A DNA stretch of 64,000 bases from NCBI GenBank assembly GCA_037045535.1, contig JBAOHI010000028.1, forward strand, positions 1-64,000. Reading direction: 5' to 3'. The notes beneath the pieces were generated by a model. That model saw only the letters and a list, made by a program, of their open reading frames with translations, searched no databases and was not told where the DNA came from. Shown in pieces: positions 1 through 10,600 of the stretch. Every line of letters begins with the position of its first letter. Within the stretch, counting starts at the first letter, position 1. The DNA comes from Competibacter_A sp037045535. Lineage in GTDB: Bacteria > Pseudomonadota > Gammaproteobacteria > Competibacterales > Competibacteraceae. The translations under genes and the position numbers were made by a program.

Positions 1-126
1 CGAGACCTTGAACGCACCGCCGTAGGGGTCCAGGAGATCCTCGCCGATCAAGCACACCGCCGGATCGCGGCCAAACAGCTCGTGGTGGGCGCGATTGAGG
101 TTTTCGACGATGCGTTCAGCTTGCAT
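1..126 (-). CDS. 2-oxoacid dehydrogenase E1 beta subunit, N-terminal part (runs off window)
   Basis: The first 42 codons of an E1 beta (transketolase-like pyrimidine-binding) subunit. The start ATG lies inside the last codons of the alpha gene, giving an 11-bp overlap and therefore translational coupling. The peptide begins MQAERIVENLNRAHHELFG and continues with a GEDLLDPYGGAFKVS stretch, which matches the start of PDH/acetoin/branched-chain E1 beta chains. It would pair with the alpha subunit to decarboxylate a 2-oxoacid on thiamine diphosphate. The substrate cannot be told from 42 residues. The gene continues beyond base 1. Confidence 0.85.
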   Translation of the reverse strand, partial: MQAERIVENLNRAHHELFGRDPAVCLIGEDLLDPYGGAFKVS

Positions 127-1075
127 CGGTCCATTCCGAAAGCGGTTGTTGCAGAGCGGTCGCGCGCAACGCTTCCAGCCTCGCACCTACGCGCGCCGTC
201 ACTCGCTCGCAGAGCGCGGGGTGACGCTGGCGCAGCGGCGCCTCCCAATCGCGCCGCCACAGTTCGGCGACGAGCTCCGGAGATCGCGGGTCGTCTCCCT
301 TGCTGTGTGGGCCGAGCCGCTGGGTCGCGAACTCGATCACCAGCGGGCGCGGGCGCTCGCGCATGGCGGCGATTTCCGGGCCGACGAGGTTTCTGATTTC
401 GGCTAGATCGCAACCCGTGATCTGCAAGGTGCGAATGCCGAAAGCGTGGGCCCGATCCTGGATGGTGCCGGCGCGATACCGTTCGGCGTGGGAACTTTGC
501 GCCATGGCGTTGTTTTCCACGACCATCAGGAGCGGCAACCCCCACAGGCTGGCCATGTTCAGGGTTTCGTAAACCGAGCCTTCGCCCCAACCCCCATCGC
601 CGGTGTACGCGACGGCGATTCCTCGGCCGCCGCGACGTTTCAGGCTCCAGGCCATCCCGGCAGCGGCGGGCACGCTCTCGCCGAGCACGCCGGTGGACAG
701 GAAACCGTCGCGGAACAGATGCTGGCTGCCGCCGACGCCGTTGCACACCCCACCTGCCCGTCCCATGATCTCCAGCAGCAGCCCCTCGACATCCCCGAAT
801 CGCGCCAGATAATGACCGTGGCCGCGATGGTTGCTGAAAATGAAGTCGGGCGCCTCGAACAGCGGCGAAAGGGCGACCGGAATGTACTCCTGCCCCAAAC
901 AGGTGTGGGTGGTGCCGTTGAGCACGCCCCGGGAAAACAGATCGAGCAGCAGACGCTCGAAGCCGCGAATCAGGAACAGGGCTTCGATGTCGGCCTCGGT
1001 GGTTTCCGGTACCGCGATGGGCGCGACCGGCGGCACCACCGATATTCGTTGGACCGATCCATGAAGAACGTGCAT
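116..1075 (-). CDS. Thiamine-diphosphate-dependent 2-oxoacid dehydrogenase E1 alpha subunit
   Basis: A 319-residue protein of normal length for a heterotetrameric E1 alpha chain. The ThDP-binding motif is visible at residues 159-189, beginning GDGGWGEGS and ending VVENN, and the N-terminal half carries the usual NHRGHGHYLARF segment. E1 chains decarboxylate 2-oxoacids and pass the acyl group to a lipoyl E2; no E2 or E3 gene is visible here. The start codon is one base after the stop of the carrier protein gene, and the 3' end overlaps E1 beta, so the three are one translational unit in a polyketide operon. I infer a role in making or loading an acyl unit for the synthase, possibly onto the adjacent ACP. 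A stray housekeeping acetoin/pyruvate dehydrogenase is the alternative, but the tight coupling argues against it. Confidence 0.88.
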   Translation of the reverse strand: MHVLHGSVQRISVVPPVAPIAVPETTEADIEALFLIRGFERLLLDLFSRGVLNGTTHTCLGQEYIPVALSPLFEAPDFIFSNHRGHGHYLARFGDVEGLLLEIMGRAGGVCNGVGGSQHLFRDGFLSTGVLGESVPAAAGMAWSLKRRGGRGIAVAYTGDGGWGEGSVYETLNMASLWGLPLLMVVENNAMAQSSHAERYRAGTIQDRAHAFGIRTLQITGCDLAEIRNLVGPEIAAMRERPRPLVIEFATQRLGPHSKGDDPRSPELVAELWRRDWEAPLRQRHPALCERVTARVGARLEALRATALQQPLSEWTDAS

Positions 1076-1076
1076 G

Positions 1077-1307
1077 TCAGCCGCCCACCATCAGTTTTGA
1101 TTCCACCAAGCGCCGGGCTGTGCCCAACGTCGTCATGGCGCGGATTTCGCGTCGCGTCAAACGAATGCCGTAGATCTCTTCCATCGCCGCCACCAACTCG
1201 AAATGGATCTTGCTGGTCCAGGTCGCCAAATTGTCGGGTCCGCTGTCGTCGTGCAGCAGGGATTCGTCGATATTCAGGATGCCGGCGAACAGGGTTTTTA
1301 ATTTCAT
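1077..1307 (-). CDS. Stand-alone acyl carrier protein with WTS motif
   Basis: A 76-residue protein with the size and helical pattern of a free acyl carrier protein. The usual DSL around the phosphopantetheine serine is replaced: residues 30-36 read WTSKIHF, which lines up with the WDSLNHV form seen in some discrete polyketide ACPs and puts the serine at position 32. The gene starts 2 bp after the stop of the FkbH-like reading frame and stops 1 bp before the E1 alpha start. Free ACPs beside FkbH-like proteins commonly carry glycolytic C3 units or other extender/starter units. That job is inferred here from position only. Confidence 0.75.
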   Translation of the reverse strand: MKLKTLFAGILNIDESLLHDDSGPDNLATWTSKIHFELVAAMEEIYGIRLTRREIRAMTTLGTARRLVESKLMVGG

Positions 1308-1309
1308 GA

Positions 1310-4300
1310 TCAAACCAGCGTCTTGATGGCCCAGGAACGGATCAACTCGTCTTCCAGCCGTCCCGGATCGCGCAGCAGGCGGACATCGAACTCCGGCATC
1401 GCCTCCAAAACCGCCTGGCAGGTCCGGCGATCCGCCGACGCGAACAGGGCCGCGCCCGGCGTCGAACGGTGTTTCGAAAATGCGTCCCGCAGCGCATCGA
1501 CGATGCCTTGGCCGTTCTTTTGCACCCGCACCACCGGAACGCCGCTCTCGCCGACGCGTTCCGGGGCGATGTCGGTGTCGGTGAAAACGCATTCGGGGTC
1601 GGTTTGTCCCAGTTCCAGCAGCGCCCGGACCAGGAACATGCCCAAGGCGGCGAAATATTCCGGGGTATAGGGGATGTGTCCGGCCGCGTCGGCTTTCGCG
1701 TCGAGCCGTTCTTCCACCGCGAACAGGCGACCCAAATCCGAGTCATCGAACACGTAAAGCCGCGCATTGTCCGTTGCCGCTTGCCGCATCGCGTCTTCTA
1801 AGGTCTGCTGCAAGCGATTGGCCTCGGCGGCAAAACGCTGGCTCGGCGGGCAAATGAAAATCAATTGAACCGTCGAGTCCTCGCGGCTGGCATGGCGCAG
1901 GATGTCGATGAAGGTTCGGGCGTTTTCTTCGAGCTGGCGCAAGCCAGCACCACCTTCGATGCCCTGCATCCAGTCCTCGAAGCGAACCAGAAACAGGTTG
2001 ACGCCCTCGCGATTGCGTCGGGCCGCGCTTTCGGGATCGAGCATCTGCTGAAAGATCTGGGCGTAGGGCGCGAACGTCAGCCGCGCCGGCAGGTTCCACT
2101 GGCGCAGCCAGTAATCGAGATGGACTGCCAAGGGCTGGACGGTGAACGTAGCGAGGACGTGCACGGGCAGGGTCTGCGGCCCGATGCGCTGGCAGACCGC
2201 GCCGATGGGTTGCTGAGGCCGAGCCAGCAGCTCGTCGCAAAGCTGGACGAGCCAGTCGCCGTATCGCTCCACCGTCGCCCGCTCGAACACGTCGGTGTTG
2301 TATTCGAGCCGCAGGAAAGCCCGATTCTGCATGGTGGTGAAATACACCGATAGCTCGAATTGTGCGCCACCGGCATGGACGGGCAGCAAGTCGATAGCCA
2401 GATCCGTCATCGCCATCTTGGGCAGCGCGCTTTCCTGGTGGACGTACAACAACTGGTAGATCGGCGAACGGTCCGGCAGACGTTGGATCTGGAGTTCGTC
2501 CACCAGACGCTCGAAGGGCAAATCCTGATGATCGTAGGCTTCGAGCGTCGTCCGTTTGATCTGGGCGAGGAGTTGCTCGAAGGTCGGATCGGTGTCGAAC
2601 CGGCAGCGCAGGACAATGGTGTTGACGAATAGCCCGACGATCGATTCCAGTTCGGGATGGGGGCGGCCCGCCACCGGCGAGCCGATGCAGAGGTCCGTTT
2701 CGCCGCTCAGGCGGTGCAGGAGCACGAACAGAACTGCACCGAAGACCATGAACGGGGTCGCGCGCTCGTGCTCGCAAAACGCCCGCAAGGCTGCGACGAC
2801 GGGCTGAGGGAGCTCCAGCAAAACCATGTCGCCGTTGTACGACGCCACGGGCGGGCGGGGGAAATCCGCCGGCAGCCGCAGCCGGTCCGGAGCGCCCGCC
2901 AATTGCTGTTTCCAATACGCGACGTGCGGCGCCAGGGTAGTCGCCATCGAACAATCCCTTTTGCCAGGACGAGAAATCCACGTATTGGATGCGTGGCTCG
3001 GGCAGCGGACTCTCGGCCCCTGCCAGAAAAGCGTTATAGAGCGCCACGATCTCGCCGAAAGCCACGTTCGCCGTCCACCCGTCGGAAATGATGTGATGCA
3101 GGGTGAACACCAGGATATGGCGCTCGTCGTCCTCCCGGATCAGGCAATTGCGCCACAGGGGACCGACCGTGATGTCGATGGGGTGGCGAGCCTCGCGCCG
3201 AAAAATCTCCCGCGTCCGAATCTCGCGCTCGGCGTCGGTGTACCCGGAAAGATCCTCCATTCCCAACCGATAGGGCTCGTAGGGCCGGACGATCTGCGCC
3301 GGGGCGCCCTCGATGACTTTAAACGCGGTGCGCAGGCTCTCGTGACGGCGCAGCAGTTCGTTCAACGCCCGTTCCAGCACGTCGGCGCGCAGCTTTCCAG
3401 CGAGGCGAACGGCATTCGGCAGCAGGTGGACGCTACCTGGCGCCAACTGCTCCAGGAACCACTGCCGTTGCTGGGCGTGGGACAAGGGGAAGTGCGTGCG
3501 GTCGCGGTCCACGCGCGGAATCGCGGTTTGGCTGGCGCCAGTCTCGCGATCCAGGAATCGCGCAAGCAGCGCGTCGATGGTCTCGGCCGGGAGTTCGTCC
3601 GCAGCGGTCCCTCGGGCGATGCCGGGGAACTCGGCCGCCCAGGCCGGCTCCAGCGCCTCCACCAGAGCTTCCAGGATGACTCGACCCTGCGCCGCCGGGG
3701 TTTGAGCCTCCAGCAGCTTGCGCAGAGACAAATCTACCGCCAATTTCTGCCGGAAGCGGGCGCTGATCTGCGTGGCCAGCAGGGAATCGCCGCCCATCTC
3801 GAAGAAATCGTCATCGACGCCGATCTCGCGGATGCCGAGCAGTTCGCTCCAGACCTCGATCACCAGCCGCTCGATGGCGTTGCCGGAAGCGCGGAAGGCC
3901 GCCGACAGATCGGGGCGCTCGAATCGCTGTGGCGCCGGCGCTGCGGCATCGGCCTCCAAGGAATCGATGGCGCCTTCCGTCCTTGACCCTTCGGCGACCC
4001 GAATCGGCGCATCCGCCCGGTCGATCCAGTAACGCTTGCCCTGAAAGGGATAGGCCGACATCGGCACCCGGTTGGGCAGCGACCGGGAATCGTGCAACAC
4101 CGAGAAATCCACCGGATAGCCGTGGCACCACAACTGCCCAAGAGCGCCTAGGAGGCAGACGGCATCCGAGCTCTTTTCGGTGGGTTTGGGCCAGGAAGCC
4201 ACGGCAACCGCTCGGTCGTTTCCGGCCGTCATCGTCCGCGCCAAAGTGGTCAGGGTCTGGCTCGGGCCGACCTCCAACAGGACACGGGGCTCGTCGCCTT

Positions 4301-6683
4301 GCAGCACCTTGCGCAAGGCAGGCCCATAAAGCACGGTCTGGCGGATATGACAGGTCCAGTAATCCACCCAGTCCACCGATCCGTCCAACCACTCGCCGGT
4401 CATGCTCGACACGAAAGGCAAGGCGGGCTCGGCGTAGCGAACGGCGGCGGCTTTGGCGCGGAACGCCGCCAAGATCGGCTCCATCATGGCCGAGTGAAAA
4501 GCGTGAGAGGTTTGCAAGCGCCGACAACCGATCCCTGCTTCGAGCAAGTCCGCCTCGAACCGCTCGACGAGTTCCGTTGGCCCGGAGGCCACGCACAGCT
4601 CGTCACCGTTGACGGCGGCCAGCGACAAACCGGCGGGCAGGCGGGCGCGAACCTCGCGGTCGGACAAGCTGATGCTGAGCATCCCACCCGGCGGCAGGGA
4701 TTGAATCAGCCGCCCGCGTTCGGCGATCAGGTCCAAAGCATCTTCGGGTGTCATCACGCCGGCCATGCAGGCCGCAGCGTACTCGCCGATGCTGTGCCCC
4801 ATGACCGCTGCGGGGGTGACGCCCCACTCCTGCCACAGGCGGGCGAGAGCGTATTCCACGACGAAGATCGCGACCTGAGCGTTGGCGGTCTGCCTGAGCG
4901 TCGCGGCGGCGTCGGGCGACGAATCGGCATCGAAAATCACCCGATGCAAGTCTATGTGGCCACGGGCCACCAGACGTTCCGCCAGCGCGTCGAAGATCGT
5001 GCGAAAGCGCGGCCATTGCTCCCGAGTTTGGCGAGCCATCCCCAAGCTTTGGGTACCTTGGCCGGGGAAACAGAACACCACGCGCGGTGTTTGTGCCTGC
5101 GGCGCGGCGCTGAAACAGACTCGCGGATCGCCGCTCCGAAGCAACCGCGCGGCCGTTGCCGCATCGTCGGCGGCGATTACCCGCCGCTTCGGGTACGCGG
5201 CGCGACCGAGTTGCAGGGTGTAGGCCATATCGGCGACAGCTTCGGGCATCCGTTCGAGATCGTCCGCCAACCGGCCGCTGGCCGCGTCGAGCGCCTGCGG
5301 AGTCTTAGCCGAGAGGGGGAACAGCAACGAGCGCTCCGGTGTCGGCCGCTTGGTGCGCGGCGGTGCCTCTTCGAGCACGACGTGGGCGTTGGTGCCACCG
5401 ACGCCGAAGGAACTCACGCCAGCCCGCAGCGGCGATCCGTTCGATTGCCATTCTCTTAGCTCGGCATTGACGAACACCGGGCTGGCGGCGAAATCGATTT
5501 TGGGGTTCGGGCGACGATAGTGGACGGTCGGCGGGATCGCCCGATTTTCCAGCATCAACACCGTCTTGATGAAACCGGCGATGCCGGCGGCCGCGTTCAG
5601 GTGGCCGATGTTCGACTTGACCGAACCGATGGCGCAAAACTGCTTCTTGTCCGTGGCCATGCCGAAGGCGCGGGTGATGCCGGCGATTTCGATGGGGTCG
5701 CCGAGATGGGTTCCGGTGCCGTGCGCCTCGATGTAGCCGATGGTTTCCGGATCGACGTCCGCCAGCAGTTGCGCCACCCGGATCGCTTTGGCCTGACCCT
5801 CGATGCGTGGGGCGGTGTACCCGACCTTGAGCGCCCCATCGTTGTTGATCGCCGAACCACGGATGACCGCACGGATGCAGTCGCCCGCCGCCAAGGCATC
5901 TTCGAGCCGTTTCAACACCACGATGCCCGCTCCGTTGCCCTCGATGGTTCCCTGGGCCAGCGCATCGAAAGGCCGGCAGTGGCCGTCCGGCGAAAGAATA
6001 CCTTCCTTGACGTGGATATAACCGACTCGATGCGGGGTTTTTACCGTCACCCCGCCTGCCAGAGCCATGTCGCAGTCCCCCGCAAACAGACCCTGACAGG
6101 CGAGGTGTAGGGCGACCAGCGACGACGAGCAGGCGGTCTGGATGGTAATGGCCGGCCCTTCGAGGTTGAGCTTGTAGGCCACACGCGTGGCGGCATAGTC
6201 CTTGTCGGTGCCGATGACGAGGGGAAACAGGTCCCGGGTTTCCACGAAGCTCGGTTGCGAGGTCAGGTTGAACAAGTAACCGTTCATGCTGGCGCTGGCG
6301 TAGACGCCGGTGGATTCGGGCAGTGCATCCAAGGAAATGGCGGCGTCTTCGATCGCCTCCACGGCGCACTCCAGAAATATTCGCTGTTGCGGATCGATCC
6401 GCACCGCCTCGTTGGGGTTGTAGCCGAAAAAGCTCGCATCAAATCGGTCGAAATCGTCGAGCACGGCTGCCGCCGGAACGTAGTCCGAGGCACCGTAGAT
6501 GTCCTTGGAGACGCCGACCGCAGCGAGCTCTTCCTCGGTAAACCAGGACACGGACTCGACCCCACCGGCTAGATTCCGCCAAAATTCCCGATAGTTGCGA
6601 GCCCCCGGCATTCGGGCTGCGATCCCGATCACCGCAATTCCGCCGCTTGCCAAGGACGTCATTTCCTTTCCGGTCTCGTTCAT
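1310..6683 (-). CDS. Hybrid PKS-NRPS KS-AT-ACP-C-FkbH-like protein, split by a frameshift near 2940
   Basis: The first reading frame gives about 1248 sensible residues from the ATG at 6683. Ketosynthase has Cys185, His321 and His361; acyltransferase has GHSIGE at Ser631 and HAFH near 730, the signature of malonyl selectivity; ACP has GGDSLL with Ser966; an NRPS condensation domain has HHIISDG near 1196-1202. At about 2940 the sense moves to another frame, which begins APHVAYWKQQLAGAP, completes the condensation domain and continues into an FkbH-type N-terminal domain (FAPYAQIFQQMLDP; RNREGVNLFLVRFEDW). It ends with about 90 residues lacking the HAD motif DLDNTLW; only VFTDTDIAPE remains at that place. 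Joined, the protein would be near 1790 residues. An ATG at 2947 could restart translation, but that would cut a domain in two. A one-base indel, real or from assembly, is the simplest reading. The upstream methyltransferase stop is 34 bp away. Confidence 0.85.
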
Positions 6684-6717
6684 CGCCAACCCGTATCCGG
6701 CACCGGTCGCCAGTGAT

Positions 6718-7533
6718 TTACTTGTAGGACACGATAATCATGTCTTCGGAATCGTCGTCCAGCGGGGCACCCGTCCAGTCGCCGTAACCCACCACCTTTC
6801 CGAAGCCCACTTCATGGCACCAGCTTTCGAATTCCTGGAAGGAAAAAACCCGGACCGAATAAGGGGTCAGTCGTTCCTCTCCGCTCTCCCCGGTCAGAAT
6901 CCATTCGCCGTTGATCCGGCGGCTCTGGGAATCGTATCGCTCGTTGATGCGCAGGATGCCGCCGTTGGTCAAGGGACGTTCCTCGCTGAACTTGTATTTC
7001 CCGCTCATCACCCGGCTCATGCTGACGTCGGTGTGCATTAAAAACCGTCCGCCCGGCTTCAACGCCCGGTAGAAATTTTCCAGCACCTTCATGTTGTCGT
7101 AGTGGGAGTCGAAGAAACCGAAGGAGAAGAACATGTTGATGGCAGCATCGAACTCTTGCTGATAGCTCATCAGGCGCATGTCCTCGACCACCAGGCGGAT
7201 CAGGTCGCCCCGTCCGGCCGTTAGCTCGGCGGCGGCGCCGAGATGCTCGCTGTTGATATCGGCCCCGGTCACCCGCAAGTCTTTCAAGCTCAAGCCATTG
7301 GTGTGCCGGCCATAGCCGCAGGGACAGTCGAGAACGGAATCACCCGGCGCCAGGTCGAGTAGGCGAATGATACCGTCCACCTCGATGTGGGTGCGTTCGT
7401 CAAGCCGTCGCGGCGTGGTCAGATAGCCCACCTCGGAATCGTCTCCTTCCATGTAGCGACGGCCGAAGAAACCCCCTCCGTTGTCCCACCATTCTTTTCC
7501 GGCGATATCTTGATGTTGAAGTAAATGACTCAT
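6718..7533 (-). CDS. Class I SAM-dependent methyltransferase
   Basis: A 271-residue Rossmann-fold methyltransferase. The SAM-binding loop is VLDCPCGYGRHTNGL, followed by an acidic turn in VTGADINSEHL and a motif-IV-like DAAINMFFSFGFF. The ATG at 7533 was chosen because AAGGAGG lies 8 bases before it; the long upstream extension in the same frame is antisense to nothing useful and reads as low-complexity arginine-rich shadow. The gene lies between the two synthase genes (101 bp after the first, 34 bp before the second), so it most likely methylates the polyketide on oxygen or carbon. The acceptor atom cannot be read from the sequence. Confidence 0.85.
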   Translation of the reverse strand: MSHLLQHQDIAGKEWWDNGGGFFGRRYMEGDDSEVGYLTTPRRLDERTHIEVDGIIRLLDLAPGDSVLDCPCGYGRHTNGLSLKDLRVTGADINSEHLGAAAELTAGRGDLIRLVVEDMRLMSYQQEFDAAINMFFSFGFFDSHYDNMKVLENFYRALKPGGRFLMHTDVSMSRVMSGKYKFSEERPLTNGGILRINERYDSQSRRINGEWILTGESGEERLTPYSVRVFSFQEFESWCHEVGFGKVVGYGDWTGAPLDDDSEDMIIVSYK

Positions 7534-7634
7534 GGCTGTGCCTCCTTGGGTTGTTGCTGACTGATCGATGGGAATGGTTCTCGTCGCAATCCGCGCTTCG
7601 GTCGATCTGTGCGCGGGTTGCGACGAACAAGCCT

Positions 7635-10600
7635 TCAGGGTTCTTGCAACTGGGCGAAAAGCTGGGCGGCAAGCTCTGGATCGTCGAGAAGGGCTTTCGC
7701 TGCTTCCTCGGGTGTCGTTCGTTCCGTTTCCGCCAGAAGTTGCGAGGTCAAGTCCGGATCGCTCTGGAGGATCCGCATCAGCTCTTCGAACGTGATCGCT
7801 GCCGTCGCACGGGACTCTTGCGCGCGGATTTGGTCGAGTAGTTTCAGCGCCAATTGTTCGATGGTGGAATCCCCCAGCAGGTCCACCACGGTCAGGGAAG
7901 CCCCCAGAGTCAGCTCGATACGGTTGCGCAGTTCGGTGGCCAACATCGAGTCCACTCCGATATCGCTGAGTCGTATGCCCGGTTCGATGGCGGATTTGCG
8001 GACGCGCAGAACCCGCACCACCAGGTTGCCGAGCTCGTCGATCGCGATATCCATCCGCTGTTCTTCGGTGGCGTTCGCGATGCGTTGGCGCGGATCGACT
8101 TCGCTGGTTTCCACCTCGTCGGACGCTTCGCGGGCCAGATGCGCGAACGCCACGGGCGGCCTCGGGTAATACTGCAGCACCGCGGGCCAGTCGGCTTCGG
8201 CGAGCGCGAGTTCGGCACGGTCTTGCACTAGAGCGATTTCGAGCGCGGCCAGCCCCGCATCGGGATGAATGGGCGGCATACCGCGACGGCGGTAATGGTC
8301 GATCAGGTCGAGTTCCTCGACCATGCCGATGGCCCAAGGTCCCCAGTTAAGGGAAAGTCCCGGCAGACCCAACTGGCGACGACGATGTGCCAGCGCATCG
8401 AGAAAGGCGTTGCCCGCCGCATAGTTCGCCTGGCCGGTGGAGGTCACCAGCGAGGCGACGGACGAGAACAGGACGAAATGCTCCAGTGGCTCGGCGCGAA
8501 GCAGGTGGTGGAGGTTCCAGCTTCCCTGGACCTTGGGCCGGTAAGCCTTCAGCAAATCTTGCTCCCGCATCTGGACTAGGATGCTGTCGGCGACCACGCC
8601 GGCGCAATGGAACAGCCCGCGCACCGGCGGATAATCGTGCGCGCGATACTCCGCCAGGAAGGCTTCGACCTGCGTCGCCTCGGCGCAGTCCACCGCCGGA
8701 CACAGCACGCGTACGCCGCGCTCCTCGAGGCGTCGCACCCATCGCACCCGCGCGCATTCAGGACTTTCGGGGGCAATTTCGCCCCAGCGCTCGCGCGGCG
8801 GCACGGTCGAGCGAGCGCTGAGGATCAGGAAAGTCGCGCCGTGCTCCACCAGCCAGTCCGTTACCCGTTCGCCCAAGGCACCAAACGCGCCGGTGACCCA
8901 GTAAGCGCCATCGGCGCGGAATTGGGGTGGCACAGCGGCGTAAAGGTGATTCGCCCGACTGACGCGCATGACCTTGCGCATCGAATCGCCACCCCGGAAC
9001 GCCACCTGATCCTCTTGGGTACTGGTCAGAACCTCCTCGGCCAGAGCAGCGATTTCCCTCTCGCTACCTCGAGGATCGAGATCGATCAAACCACCCCACT
9101 GACCGACGTGTTCCTGATGCCCGAACACTCGTCCGATTCCCCACACAGGCGCCTGCGCGACGTTGACCGGTGCGTCGGGGTCGGCAAACTGAGCGCCTCG
9201 AGTGACGAACCAGATTTTTGCCGATACGCTTTTTTCGATCATGGCCTGGCAGAGATAAAGCGCCGAGAAGGCCATTTCGGTTCCTTCGGCATCGAGGCTT
9301 TCCACGGTCAAGGCATCCGACGCGGAGAGGTCGAGACTCCACAGATGAACGATCCGGGTCAACTTCTTGCCCGCATTGTCGAGAGCCTCGAACAGCGTCA
9401 GATAGTCCGATTTGCGGCTTGCTTCCAAGGTCGCGGTGGCTTCTTGTGCATTCCACTCGAAATGGCGACCCGCGCGAACCAGAATCGCTTCGCATCCCCG
9501 TGCTTTGAGCCGAGCCTTCAGCAAGGTCCCTTCCGGCGTACTCGGGGCGAAGATCAGGCAAGTTTCGCGGATGACGTCCACCACGTCCGGCTCGGCGAGC
9601 GCCTGCTCCTCCCAATCCACCTGATACAGCCACGACTCGATGCTTTTGGAGTTGACGCTAGGGGTGCTTCGGGCGACGGAACGAGCACGGAATCCTTCGA
9701 TGTTGGCGGCCAGCTGGCCTTGGGCGTCGTAGATCGCGATGTCTCCGATCGTATCTTGGTCGGTTCTGGCAACGATCCGGGCATGCGCCCACATCGGCGA
9801 GCTGGCGGGATTCAGGAAAGTTATTCGGTGGATACCCACCGGCAAGCGAACCTCCCGTCCCTCGGCGGCGGGCTTGGTCAACTCGATGGCGATCAAGGCT
9901 TGGAAAGCGGCATCGAGCATGACGGGATGAAAAACCCATTCCGGATCGCTGACCGCCACGTCGGCCGGTGCCTCCAGGCGGGCCAAGGATTCCAAATCCC
10001 CCAGATAGACTTCTCCAATGCCCCGAAACTGCGGGCCGTATTCAAAACCCATCCCCGCCAGTTCGGCATAGCAGGACGCTTTCGAACACGCGCCGCGGAA
10101 ACGCTCGCGAAGCCGCTCGATGGACACGCGCGGCGATAACCCCGGCGGCTGCAATTGCCGAAATCGGCCTTCGGCGTGGACGGTCGCGTTTTCACTTTCT
10201 CGTCGTGAGAGGCTGGTGATCGAGAAGCTGCCGAGGCGAGCGTCCAGAGTGACCTGCACTCGCGGATCTTCGTCTTTCGGGAGGAAAAGCGCCTTGTGAA
10301 ACGCGATATGTTCCAGGGCGAAATGAGAACCGGTGGTGGTGATTTTGATGGCCGCCGCCGCCTGTTCCAGATATCCCGCTGCGGGAAACAACACGTTGTG
10401 CTGGATAACGTGATCGGGCAGGAAAGCGTTCCAGTAACCGTTGATCTCCGTCTCCCAGATCGAAGTTGCGGTGGCGAGTCGGCGTCCGAGCAAAGGATGA
10501 TCGTCCTTGCCGACGCGGAATCGCCGATTTTCGTGGGGTTCGGCCCAGCAGCGTTCCCGCGCGAAGGGATACAGCGGCAGATCGACGTGGCGGCCACGCG

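Noticed and set aside
1310..2947. A separate gene starting at the ATG at 2947
   Set aside because: It would begin in the middle of a condensation domain whose first half is complete just upstream in another frame; a frameshift explains it better.
3811..4596. Long open frames antisense or shifted within the polyketide and amylase genes
   Set aside because: They are arginine-, proline- or alanine-rich by-products of high GC, and the other frame carries clear domains.
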